64,000 nucleotides of DNA, from assembly GCA_900169235.1 (NCBI GenBank), contig FWCC01000331.1, forward strand, positions 62,001 to 126,000, in the 5' to 3' direction. The notes beneath the pieces were generated by a model. The model did no database searches and was not told the origin of the DNA. It saw nothing but the letters and a program-made list of their open reading frames with translations. This document shows positions 55,059-64,000 of this stretch, piece by piece. The stretch is from Zarea fungicola (lineage: Eukaryota > Ascomycota > Sordariomycetes > Hypocreales > Cordycipitaceae). Each line of letters opens with the position of its first letter. Position 1 is the stretch's first letter. Made by a program: the position numbers and the translations under genes.

Positions 55059-57073
55059 AGCAGAAGTCTTTTGTGTATGCCCTCTACGCACGTCGATCCT
55101 TTTAAGAGGGTCGGGTTCGCGATCAGAGGCGTCACGAGGACGGGCAGAAGAGCCTCCGTGTTCAGTTAACACTAGTACGCGCTGGGACCGCCGTCAGTGC
55201 AAGAGATCGGGGCAGCGTGTAGCGATCTAGAGGTAAGAGATTGCACGGGAGGAGAAACCGTGTTGCAAAAAAAAAAAAAAGGCGGCGCAATGTAGTTGTG
55301 GTTATAAAGGGCTGCCGGCTTGGAGTGTGGCCGTGGTGTGGTACAAGGTGGGTGAATAACAATAAAAAGCAGCCAGTCAGGCGGCCCGTTGCGAGGGGTA
55401 GAAGGAATGGTGAGCGTGAGCGGGCTGCGTACTCCAGGTAACTAGTAAAAGAGGACTAGGTATGAAGCTGACTAGCGATGAAATCACTAAAGCGAGAGAG
55501 TTGGCTGATGTTTCTGAAGGGCGGGCAGGAAGGACCAGTTTGCTGTCAGCCGTCTCAAGGTAGGTCCTAGTTAGTAGGTAGAGAGGATTGGAACAGGACA
55601 AGGGGGTGGGTGGTGGGTTGGCGTCTAGCGAAGTGATGCGTGTGGTTTTGGTGGTGTGTGCTTGGTCGCCACTTTCAGGTCTCTGCGCGCACTCGTTGCA
55701 CAACAGGGTGGGACAAGCAGACGTGGGCTTCAGAGGCAGGGCACACTTATTGCAACGATGTATGCAGGTGAAAGGATAGCGCAAGTTGGACAGATCCGTG
55801 TCAAAATGAGCATTAAGGCTGCCACCTAGAATAAGGTTGGATCTCACAAAGGGCGGCGAGGGGCGTGTGGTGATTGATGGTTTGTGGTAGGAAGCTTCAG
55901 GAGAGGCGGTGAGTGGTATGATGATTTCGCTGGTAAAATGGTCCTGGGTTTGCTGCGAACGATGCGTAAAAAATAGACCAACAAAGCGAAGCCACAGGCC
56001 GGAGCTGGTACATCATCAATGGTTATCAGAACATATTACCCAGTACGACGGCGTGGACGGCACTGGATCGTTTTCTGAGGCAAACTCAGTCAAGTAGAAG
56101 CGCACAGTTGCATGTTACGGATACTGGTATCAATATTACCAAGTACGCACACTTCCGACTCCAACTGGTTCGAACCCCTGTGGTGTTGCAACTCAATTGT
56201 GTATCTGCGTAGCCCTACCAGAGATGTCGTTGAGTCAACTCTGGTAATAAGGCACCCAGCTTGCCAGCACAACGGCACAGGTACCACAAGAAGGCCCAAT
56301 TATTGTGCCAGTAATGGCAGCCTATGGGAAGTTTATTGCCGTGCATTGGAGAGCAGTTGCACTGCAGGCAATGACTGTATGGCAGTGTTTCCGTGAATAC
56401 TACTAAGGTGCCCGTCGATAGAAACCCATTAAAGACCCCCAAATAGTGTCTAACAATGACAAACACTCCGCTGTAAATAGTTAATTGTAAGTTGTTTGGC
56501 TGGTCATTTACAAGCAGTCACAAGCTAATGTAAACATCCGAAACCCTAACTTAACAACACATCTTCTTCCATAGATACTTCTAGAAAAAAAAACTAAACA
56601 AAGGGACTCTCCGGTGATTCTCGGCAAAAACAAGAATTCTCATAATCGAATGACAGACTTGTTCAGTCCGCCTCTTTCGTGCTTGCGTGGGCATCAATCA
56701 CTGCCGGCTGCTGTCGTCAGGCCTCAAGCCAAAGTGCTTCAGGCGACTCCTACCTAGTTTCTCCACAGGCAACCTGCCCAGGAATGTCGATCCTCACATT
56801 GCAGGGGCGAGCCACTGTCTATTAGTGCCGCACGCCCGTACTCCTTCCTAATGTAAGTGGTACAGGAGCGCAGCGGCCAGCATCTCAACCTGCCATGGAG
56901 TCAATAAAACACCCGCAGTATCCTTATAAAGTTTTCCCTAAAGGAAGGTATTATAATAATAGACGAGAAATAATAAAAATAAAGTAAAATTAGCAAAATT
57001 AGCAAAATTTATTAGTTATTTGTAATTATTTTATAATTTATATTTAAAAGTACTAGCTTATTATTTAAAACAG

Positions 57074-57303
57074 ACTAGTTAGTTATTGTAACGGATTGAC
57101 CCCACAGGGGCTTAAGCAGTAACCAGGCTACTTCTACCGTCATTGGCCACCAGGCCAAAACCACAAAAAGGATTCGTATCAACAATACCGGCAGTATTGT
57201 TGACTGGTTAAGCCTATATAGCTAGTACGAGGCAGCTACGCTGCTGGAGGTAGGCTTAACCTACTGTCATGGCACCAGCCTGTGACAGTTATAACTAACT
57301 AGT
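57074..57303. repeat. 24-bp palindrome split by the LTR insertion
   Basis: Removing the LTR and one target copy joins 57074-57086 to 57293-57303 and gives the perfect 24-bp palindrome with ACTAGTTAGTTAT as its first 13 bases and AACTAACTAGT as the rest. The 5-bp target duplication lies at its centre. Confidence 0.85.
57087..57287. mobile_element. Solo LTR with 5-bp target duplication
   Basis: The 201-bp segment begins TGTAACGG and ends CTGTGACA, the TG...CA ends of a retrotransposon LTR. It is flanked on both sides by GTTAT (57082-57086 and 57288-57292), a 5-bp duplication. No gag or pol reading frame is adjacent, so it is a solo LTR left by recombination. It is much less A/T-rich than its surroundings. 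Strand and family cannot be assigned from the ends alone. Confidence 0.82.
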
Positions 57304-57465
57304 TTAGAAAATAAATTTATTATATACTTAAAACGTAAACATTTAGTGGGCTATTATTAATATTATAGGTGATATGTCATATGACAATCTGGCCGCGAGG
57401 CAATGGGGCAGTACCAGCAATCGTTTCTCAGGCCGATGTGCATCTTAATGGCTTAGATTATCAGT

Positions 57466-57532
57466 ACTAACTAACCTACCTAGGTATGCCTGCCTAAATG
57501 TGCCCGACACGTTGGGTACCTACCTAGGCAAC
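57466..57532. repeat. ACCT/AGGT patch
   Basis: CTACCTAGGTA and GTACCTACCTAGG occur within 67 bp. It belongs to the recurrent intergenic ACCT/AGGT tracts. Confidence 0.6.
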
Positions 57533-57971
57533 TATCACTGCCATACTATCCGTTGGTTTACGCATAGCCCGGTGAGAAACCGCAAACGCGTATGAAGCTG
57601 CTAGTTCATCTGTACCAGAGTTTTGCAGCGAGCCTCGCGGTGGATATCTGCCACATCATCCCCGCCAACCAATTCTCGGTGCCTGACAGTCATAGGACAT
57701 GCGCACTACTGCCAAGACCGGATGGCTGCAGGAAATTTACGTTTGATTAAGGAAATGACAACTCTGATTTGCTACTGTTCTGAAACTATTTTGAAACAAT
57801 GTCAACGCAGCATAGAAACGCTTACGTACTGGCCGAAAACTTTCAACATTAATATCCCAGCATGATGCCAACGTCGTGTATTTGCTTGTGCATTTGAGAT
57901 AATACCACGATCCCGAGCAGTTATGATCACACTGCCACCGCTTCTCCCAGCGCCATAACGGGATAAAATAT

Positions 57972-59122
57972 TCATCTAATGACTTCGGTTGATGTCCGGG
58001 AAAGCAATTGGCGCGCAGCAGCAATCTCAGCGACGTCATACCCTTGCCACAACTTCTCCTGCGATCCGCATCGGCGTACAATCTCTGACAGCTTTGTCAT
58101 TGCCAGTTGGTTCAAGTTCTGAACAAGTTTTGTATCCGGAACAGGGAACCCTTCCTCTTGCTGCCTCTTTCCCTTGTTGGCGCCTTCGAGTAGTTTATCA
58201 GACGCCCACGCTCGGTGTTAGCCCTATGTTGGTTTCGCACCACAAGCTATTGCCCTTTAACGGATACACTTACCAGTTTTAGACCATAGTAGCCTCGCAG
58301 AAAGTCGTCGCACAGTTCAATACTGCGAGAAAATCGTTTCAGAGCTTCAACAACATGTTGCAGCCCAGATCCCTCTGTTGACGCCGACGCGGCCATGAGA
58401 CAGACTTCACCCAGTCGAGCCTGGGTCTGCAAAGGCATTTAGTCGACGTATTGATTTAGCTTTCAGTTGGTCAAAACTTACAATCCAAGAGTTTGGTTGA
58501 AGAACAAGAACCTCTTCGAGGGCATAGACGGCCTGTGCATATAGGCCCTCGTTAACATACAGGTCCGCCAGCTCGGCCCAAGCTTCGCCATCAGTGGTGT
58601 TGAATTCGAGGAGCGTAGTTAATGCATTAATAGATTCAGGAATTCTGCCCACTGAACGGAGTAAAGCTGCCTTACGCTTGGCAATGGGCTATTTCGTCAG
58701 TTAGTGAATAGCCTGCGACAGTTGCCATTCTGAATTGAACTTACGACATTGGCATCGTTCTCCTTCAGGATTGCATCGTAGTCGTTAATAATTTTCTCGA
58801 GATCGCTACTATTTAAAGCCTTGGCTTCCCTTGTGAGACCATCTAGCGCCATTACGCGCTCATCATTAGGACCGAATCTAATCACGATTCTCTCCAGGCA
58901 CTCTAGTGCCGCCTTATCATCACCTGTCCTCAGGCAAGCCAACAGGAGATTCTCATAGATTGTCCATATATCACCAGTCTCTGATGCAGAAAACAGAGCG
59001 CCGAGTGGTGAGGCTGAGAACACCTTCGGGTTACTCTTCAGCACCTCCGGTGCCAGCTGCGCGAGCTGGAGGGCCTCTGCATTGGACAGGTGGAGCTGTG
59101 GACGAAGTAATGACGGGGTCAT
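57972..59122 (-). CDS. EMC2: ER membrane complex subunit 2 (TPR protein)
   Basis: Exons 59122-58745, 58688-58482, 58426-58270 and 58210-57972 (introns 56, 55 and 59 bp) encode 326 residues. EMC2 is the cytosolic TPR scaffold of the ER membrane complex, which inserts tail-anchored and polytopic proteins. The start is the ATG of MTPSLLRPQLHLSN. TPR units include the blocks around LLLACLRTGDDKAALECLERI, GEAWAELADLYVNEGLYAQAVYALEEVL and ARLGEVCLMAA. The last intron is problematic: the GTAAGT at 58273 would put the last exon out of frame, while a GTGTAT four bases later (58269) with the acceptor at 58211 keeps frame to the conserved end (LSEIVRRC, EIAAARQLL). I use the latter. Upstream open sequence lacks ATG. 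Confidence 0.9.
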
Positions 59123-59695
59123 CTTTGACAGAATATGTATCGCTTCGATCGTCGTAGTTGAAATGTCAGTTAGAGAGAATCTGCACGGGCGTTGCTGCAA
59201 CTCTCGATGTCGTTGGTCTATGGGGCTGTACCTTACTAGTTAGTAGTTAGTACCTGAATCAGACGCTGTCGCAAGTTTGGAGCTTCGTTCAGCGGAGCGG
59301 CGAATTTCCGGCCCGACTTCCCCACCCAATCAATGCAGCGGCATCTGTATTGTAGGGATATTATGATTGTACATTTAGATGAAGAAAATTATTAAGCATT
59401 GGTTTCGTATCAGATTCTCGATATTGATTGTTCATTTAGCTATAGAAATGGCTAATTTTATAATTATAGCGTTTCAACAGCAGCCAATATGCCACTCCAA
59501 CCTGGAAATGGATTATGTCAGCAGATGAACCCCAGTTCAAAATCCACTTTTCCCTAATAATGTGCTTCTGGAAATTTTTCATCTACCACAACTTCCATCG
59601 TCGTCTACGACTGGACCGGAAGCCTAGCGGCGGCTGGAAGCCAAAGGCACATCGACGAATACCTCGCGGCAAAATACGTCTAGGTGATATTCAAG
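59123..59695. promoter_or_regulatory. Divergent region, EMC2 / TRM140
   Basis: 573 bp between outward-facing genes with a short AT-rich stretch near 59360-59470. No other feature recognised. Confidence 0.5.
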
Positions 59696-60959
59696 ATGGC
59701 GGCAATTATATCAAAGGACCTCGCTGTTGATGGTACATCGACTGCAGAGCTGGACAAGCTCAACCTTGCTCAAGTTGAAGCAAATTATGATCAAGTTCCT
59801 CCACATAGGTCCCATGATGCAGGAAGCAATCTGAAAAGAAGCGATCCATTTCAATTTGGCAGCCGATTCCTGACGCAGGGGGACAATGTTTACGAATTCA
59901 ACGCCTGGGATCACGTGGAAACTGACGATGTGTACAAGGAATATACTGAGCAGCAGTTGGCAAAACAACGGCAAGCGCCTGTATCTGACTTTGACAAGAG
60001 TAAGTTCTGAACATACCCCAGAGGTTTTTTTTCCTTGTCCGCCAATTCATATCCGTGGTGATGATACCAAAGCAACAAATTCTCTGAATTCTCTGAAGAA
60101 ATCAAGTTAATTATAGTCTTTCGCTCCCATCTGAACTCTTGTCCAATTTACTGGCTTTTCTTCTTGATACAATGTTTTGGAAGCATACGCTAATTCGTAT
60201 TCTGCAGGCAGATTCAATGGTAATCCCGAAAAGTGGTGGAATCTTTTCTATAAAAACAACACGTCCAACTTTTTCAAGAACCGCAAATGGCTCCAGCAGG
60301 AATTCCCCATCCTGGCGACCGTAACGAAGGAAGATGCTGGCGCTAAGGTCATCTTGGAAATTGGTGCCGGTGCCGGTAATACGGCATTCCCTATTCTTGC
60401 CAGCAACAGGAATACCCAGCTTAAAATTCACGCTTGTGACTTCTCAAAGACAGCCGTAGAAGTCATGCGCAAACATGAAGAGTACAATTCTGAGCGAATA
60501 CAAGCCGATATCTGGGACGTAGCAGGCCAAGAGCTGCCCCCTGGAATCGAGGAGGGCTCCGTAGATGTGGCCATTTTGATATTCATCTTTTCAGCGCTTT
60601 CACCCAAAGAGTGGTCGCGCGCAGTGCGAAATGTCCACCGGCTGCTTAAACCGGGCGGTACAGTTCTCTTCCGAGATTATGGAAGAGGGGACTTGGCCCA
60701 GGTGCGCTTCCGCAAGGGCCGCTATTTGGAAGAAAACTTTTACATTCGTGGCGACGGCACAAGAGTATACTTTTTCGACAGAGATGAGCTCGCGGTTATT
60801 TGGTCTGGCAAGACAGCCGAAGCAGACGGCCAAGTCGAGACCGCCATGTTTACGATTGACCATCTCGGAGTCGATCGGCGGCTGTTGGTCAATCGCGCTG
60901 AACAGAAGAAAATGTACAGATGCTGGCTACAAGGACAGTTCACAAAACAAGAGGCATAA
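59696..60959 (+). CDS. TRM140: tRNA (cytosine-32-N3)-methyltransferase, Trm140/METTL2 family
   Basis: Exons 59696-59999 and 60208-60959 joined across a 208-bp intron encode 351 residues. Trm140-type enzymes make 3-methylcytidine at position 32 of tRNA-Thr and tRNA-Ser. The start is the ATG of MAAIISKDL, with A at -3. The N-terminal part has the conserved YEFNAWDHVETDD block; splicing gives FDKSRFNGNPEKWWNLFYKNN. The Rossmann SAM-binding motif is VILEIGAGAGNTAFPI, followed by CDFSKTAVEVM and the late motif LLKPGGTVLFRDYGRGDLAQVRF (LFRDYG being family-specific). In budding yeast the enzyme carries an extra actin-binding domain; that is not present here. It shares its intergenic region with EMC2. 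Confidence 0.94.
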
Positions 60960-61058
60960 TACAGAATTTATGAAAATAGTATATACGACCAGAAAAATTA
61001 GTGGGTCGAGGCCGAGGCCGAGGCCGAAAGCGCCACTAGATAAGTTTTATTTTATGCT

Positions 61059-62334
61059 TTAGATGAGAAGGTTCTCCTGAACGAGGGCGCGCAGCGGTTC
61101 GTCGAACCCAATGGAATCGAGGTAGGAATTGAGACCCCCGTACCTGTCATCAAGGTGCATTTTAAGACCAGTCATCATGCCCTTGTCCGTATACGCCCAT
61201 GCTTCCGTAAGACCGACAGAAAGGACTTCACTTGTCAGCTGTTCTCGTTCTCGGGCAAGGCTATGGTCAGTGAGGAAATAGTCGTGCTCGATGGCTGGCA
61301 TTGGCACGTCCAAAATCATCAGGATCAAGCAACAAATCAGGCCTGAGGTACATAGTCAGCAAGATTTGCGATAGACTATGACATTCGGCCTTGTTTACCT
61401 GTTCTATCCTTCCCAATAGTGCAATGCAGAAGGATTGGAGTCGTCTGGGTGCTGGTATACAGCGTCAGCGCCTCCGCAATCTCAGGGCCAGAGTGATCCA
61501 GTTTGTCACGACCGATCCCAACCAATCCACGCGGCACGAGGACATTCTCAGCTATCACGCGAATTGCTTCATCTCTGTAGTTTAATATGTAGAGAAGGAG
61601 AAATTTACTGTTTCGATACATTAGTGAAAGCTCTGCCGTTGAAAGCCTCTCCGGCCATCCAGTGTAATAGCAGTCGTTGGCAATGAGGCACAAGCAACAG
61701 GGGAAGAAAGGGGGGGAAGTGAAGCATACAGAAGCTGCCACCATGTGAGAAGGCTGGTAATATGACGCTCAAAACGTCTACCTGCCACTTTGATCTCGTG
61801 GTACTGGATGCCAGCGATATGAGCTGACTCCGGAATGGATGGGTCTGCGATACGCTGTGCCAAGCGCTTCGCCGCCTGGCGCGCCAGCTCCGTGCTGTAA
61901 ATAATCACAAATCAGTTCTGAATCGTTTTGAATTCGAATAGTCCTCTTCATGATGCGTTTTCAACAATAACATATTCTCACTTTGTGCGCAAGTCTATCA
62001 CGGTTCGGATACCGAGGCTATCGGCTAAATACATCTTGTCCTGAACGGTGGCATTGTCTGGTGCGTACGACTCTTAGCAATCTGATATGTATATTTTGAC
62101 TTGCGCCAGGAGGTGTGGGTGAAGATGGGCGGCCGTGCCTACCCGGTCTAGCTGATCTGTAAATCAGGCCTTCTCGCACAACTCTAGATATTGCAGCTCT
62201 GTTAGCAACGTTTTTCTCAGTCTTGATTCGGGAAAAGTGTGAGCCAACTTTTTGCCGAGGAACGAATTTACGGACTTGCCGACATCGCGGAAATTAGAAA
62301 CTCTTTCAAGAAAATGCTCCCCTGCATTGGCCAT
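61059..62334 (-). CDS. Tyrosine phosphatase family protein (Y_phosphatase3-type)
   Basis: Six exons: 62334-62249, 62183-62143, 62057-61982, 61894-61730, 61607-61399 and 61342-61059, with introns of 65, 85, 87, 122 and 56 bp. They encode 286 residues. The start is the ATG of MANAGEHFLERV. The exons join as FLGKK|VVREGLIYRSARP|DNATVQDKMYLADSLG and so on, in one frame. The catalytic P-loop is HCTIGKDRTG (Cys nucleophile, Arg), split by the fifth intron after the T. The preceding GLVGIGRDKLDHSGPEIAEAL and following LICCLILMILDVP are family-typical. Such proteins dephosphorylate Tyr or phosphoinositides; the substrate here is unknown. The most intron-rich gene in the window together with AP-3 delta. 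Confidence 0.93.
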
Positions 62335-63979
62335 TTTGTCGTTTGTGTCTCTGAATGCCAAGATGGGTGATTCTGGAAACGGCCAATGGTAGCTAGGGCC
62401 GTTGCAAAGTTTAGAAGTAGGCCTCACCACGGTCAAGGTGGTGGAGACGGAGCTCAGGGGATGGCTTGCGAAACTTTGCCATCTACAACAGGCTCCGTCC
62501 GCACTGGTGCGGCATTGATTTTCGCCATATATAAAATTGATCGCTCTGTTCGCGTTTATATATAGATATATATAAAATCAAATTGTATTTTTCTTAACGT
62601 GAATATGTGTCGTCAAAGTGTATGCTTGCATTTTCGAACGGTTGTTTGACTGTTAAGCAAATTTTCGATGAAAACAAAAAGGGCTGATTGCGTAGATATG
62701 ATTTGGATACAGAAAAGCTGGAGATTGGACTTGAAATAAATTTGACCGGGGCAGTTCGTACAAAATTGAAGGCACCAGTTGATAAGTATGGCTACAGCTC
62801 AATTGCGCAAGAATGTGCCTACTTTTTTATTGTGTAAGGAGAACGTATTTGTGGTTTGTCATTCTATATGTCTCTACATGCTAACAGTGGAATGCTCATA
62901 ATTTTATTGTTTGCGATTGCAGACCCCCCACACAAGATCGCCTCTCCTTCCCTTCCTATCCGGCTTCCAGGTCCTTAAAAACTGCTATACAGAACAACTC
63001 TACAAACCTCTTAGATTTTCCTAGTTTTTAAGCTATCACTAGATACACTAGGACGCCTTTTGCCTTTATTAGATAGGATTTCCCAGGCGTTAAAAATTAT
63101 ACAATACAATACAATACCTATCCGGCTTCCTAGGTGGGTTAGTTAGTGCCGGGTGGTGGGTAGCTTGTCGGTGGATGGGCAATGGTGATATATCTTCCAG
63201 CAACTTTGGCGGTTAGTAGACTGGAAAGGGATGCATCTATAGAAGCAATTTTTCCGTAGCACTGAGTAATTCACTCTGCGTAGAGGGGCAGGGTGATGCT
63301 GAATACTGCTGGCTGGAAGATTGTGTGCGAGATCATAGGGGCGTGAGGAGTAGTAGCTGTATTCAAGTTATGCGGAGACACACAGTCTAGTTTTAATGGA
63401 AAGTGTACCTAGTAGTGAGGTACTTACCTTATTAGTCCTTCCAACATTGATTGGACCTTTTCGCCCATGCCAGTGGGCTATCCGAGTGCTAATAATCTGA
63501 CCCACTGCCTGGCCAACCTCCAGCTCTTTTCGGAGCCCCAAAATCCGGATCTGTCACGAAGCGTCTCGATGACGTCAGCGCCTGGTTCCCAAAGCCTGCT
63601 CATACTGCCACAACAGTAAAACGCTACTGTAGTTGGTTGCAGGCAAAGCAAGCTCCAAGAACCAGCCTAGCTTGTCCAGCTGCTCTTGCCTGTCATTGAT
63701 ACTTGCCACCATTCTATTTTTCTCAAGTTTTCACTTCCCAACTAATAGCGCCGCCTACTCCATTACTGATTCTACCATCAATCCCTCCTTCATTACTCCT
63801 CCTTTATCTCTCTTGGTTCATCCTTTGTCTCTGACACAACCCTGTGTCGTTCCTCATCCATCCAACCCGGACTTTAAATCTTCCTCGGGCGGGGGTCTTC
63901 ATCGCATTGTGTCACCCTTCCTGCAGCTCTACAGAATATATCTATCCTGGAGCTATTAATCCCGTTCCGCTTATAAGCC
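62335..63979. other. Intergenic region at the right end
   Basis: About 1.6 kb upstream of the phosphatase gene without convincing ORFs. A TATATA stretch is at 62558-62574 and a small ACCT/AGGT patch at 63408-63435. The last ~350 bp are C/T-rich, as in a fungal 5' leader. Confidence 0.5.
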
Positions 63980-64000
63980 ATGCCCAAGTCGGTTCAAGGT
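63980..64000 (+). CDS. Possible gene start, cut by window edge
   Basis: An ATG (MPKSVQG...) follows a long C/T-rich leader-like stretch. Only seven codons are visible, so no product can be named and the start itself is tentative. Confidence 0.25.

Larger units (their letters stand above)
56930..57375. other. AT-rich block, probable RIP-eroded repeat
   Basis: Outside the inserted LTR this stretch is mostly A/T with many TpA steps and three direct copies of AATTAGCAAA near 56988-57010. This is the look of DNA eroded by RIP in ascomycetes. No coding remnant can be read in it. Confidence 0.55.
55059..57971. other. 2.9-kb gene-poor region with AT-rich block and solo LTR
   Basis: Between the ubiquitin-like-domain gene and EMC2, both on the minus strand, there is no convincing gene. 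From 56930 to 57375 the DNA is strongly A/T-rich except for a solo LTR. An ACCT/AGGT patch lies at 57466-57532. The start of the region includes the promoter of the ubiquitin-like-domain gene. Confidence 0.6.

Noticed and set aside
56160..56176. GGTTCGAACCC, resembling a tRNA B box
   Set aside because: No A box at proper distance and the flanks do not pair into T and acceptor stems.
63633..63959. 108-codon plus-strand frame
   Set aside because: No ATG start and C/T-rich composition; looks like a 5' leader of the gene starting at 63980.
1..64000. Secondary-metabolite or defence gene cluster
   Set aside because: No PKS, NRPS, terpene cyclase, P450 group, NLR or other cluster hallmark found; genes are scattered housekeeping functions.

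Overview
The window is nuclear DNA of a filamentous ascomycete, most likely a Sordariomycete and possibly of the order Hypocreales. The reasons are short GT-AG introns (mostly 49-65 bp) with CTAAC-type branch sites, compact gene spacing, TpA-rich relics of the kind left by RIP, and gene families typical of Pezizomycotina (MYND protein SamB/Mub1, 161-residue tropomyosin, BIG1, fungal SCAP, a Y_phosphatase3-type phosphatase). The genus cannot be told from the sequence alone. It is mainly ordinary housekeeping chromosome, and I do not see an obviously new multi-gene system. Several ORFs that look short or broken become complete conserved genes once their introns are placed; those exon coordinates are given in the entries.

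Layout. 0-10.6 kb: 3' end of EBP2 (+), MUB1/samB (-), an uncharacterised two-TM protein (-), ZRG17 zinc transporter subunit (+), MGM1 mitochondrial dynamin (-). 10.9-19.2 kb: SPB1 rRNA methyltransferase (+), a five-exon JMJD7-like JmjC hydroxylase (-), SCAP (+). 21.3-29 kb is less dense: a divergent 14-3-3-like protein (+), a broken Myb/SANT-like gene (-), a DUF4202 protein (+), a Tc1/mariner transposon with five premature stops, and an unknown protein with an uncertain first intron (+). 29.8-47.1 kb: SET1 (-), an unknown acidic-tailed protein (-), tropomyosin (+), RRP17 (-), BIG1 (+), TRM112 (-), ER cyclophilin (-), mitochondrial uS13m (+), membrane dipeptidase (-), RGD2-type RhoGAP (+). 47.7-62.4 kb: AP-3 delta (-), COQ10 (+), a coiled-coil/ubiquitin-like-domain protein (-), a 2.9 kb gene-poor AT-rich stretch with a solo LTR, EMC2 (-), TRM140-type tRNA m3C methyltransferase (+), tyrosine phosphatase (-). 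A possible gene start lies at the right edge.

The genes do not form a cluster, but several share a cell system: ribosome biogenesis and translation (EBP2, SPB1, RRP17, uS13m, TRM112, TRM140), ER and secretory membranes (ZRG17, SCAP, BIG1, ER cyclophilin, EMC2, AP-3 delta) and mitochondria (MGM1, COQ10, uS13m). The observations most worth following are: a solo LTR inserted at the centre of a perfect 24-bp palindrome; a Myb-like gene and a mariner element whose nonsense codons fit C-to-T change at CpA; three genes whose first coding exon is only 2, 3 or 5 nt, one of them with a start codon split by an intron; a spare membrane-anchor exon behind the ER cyclophilin; and recurring ACCT/AGGT tracts in intergenic DNA.
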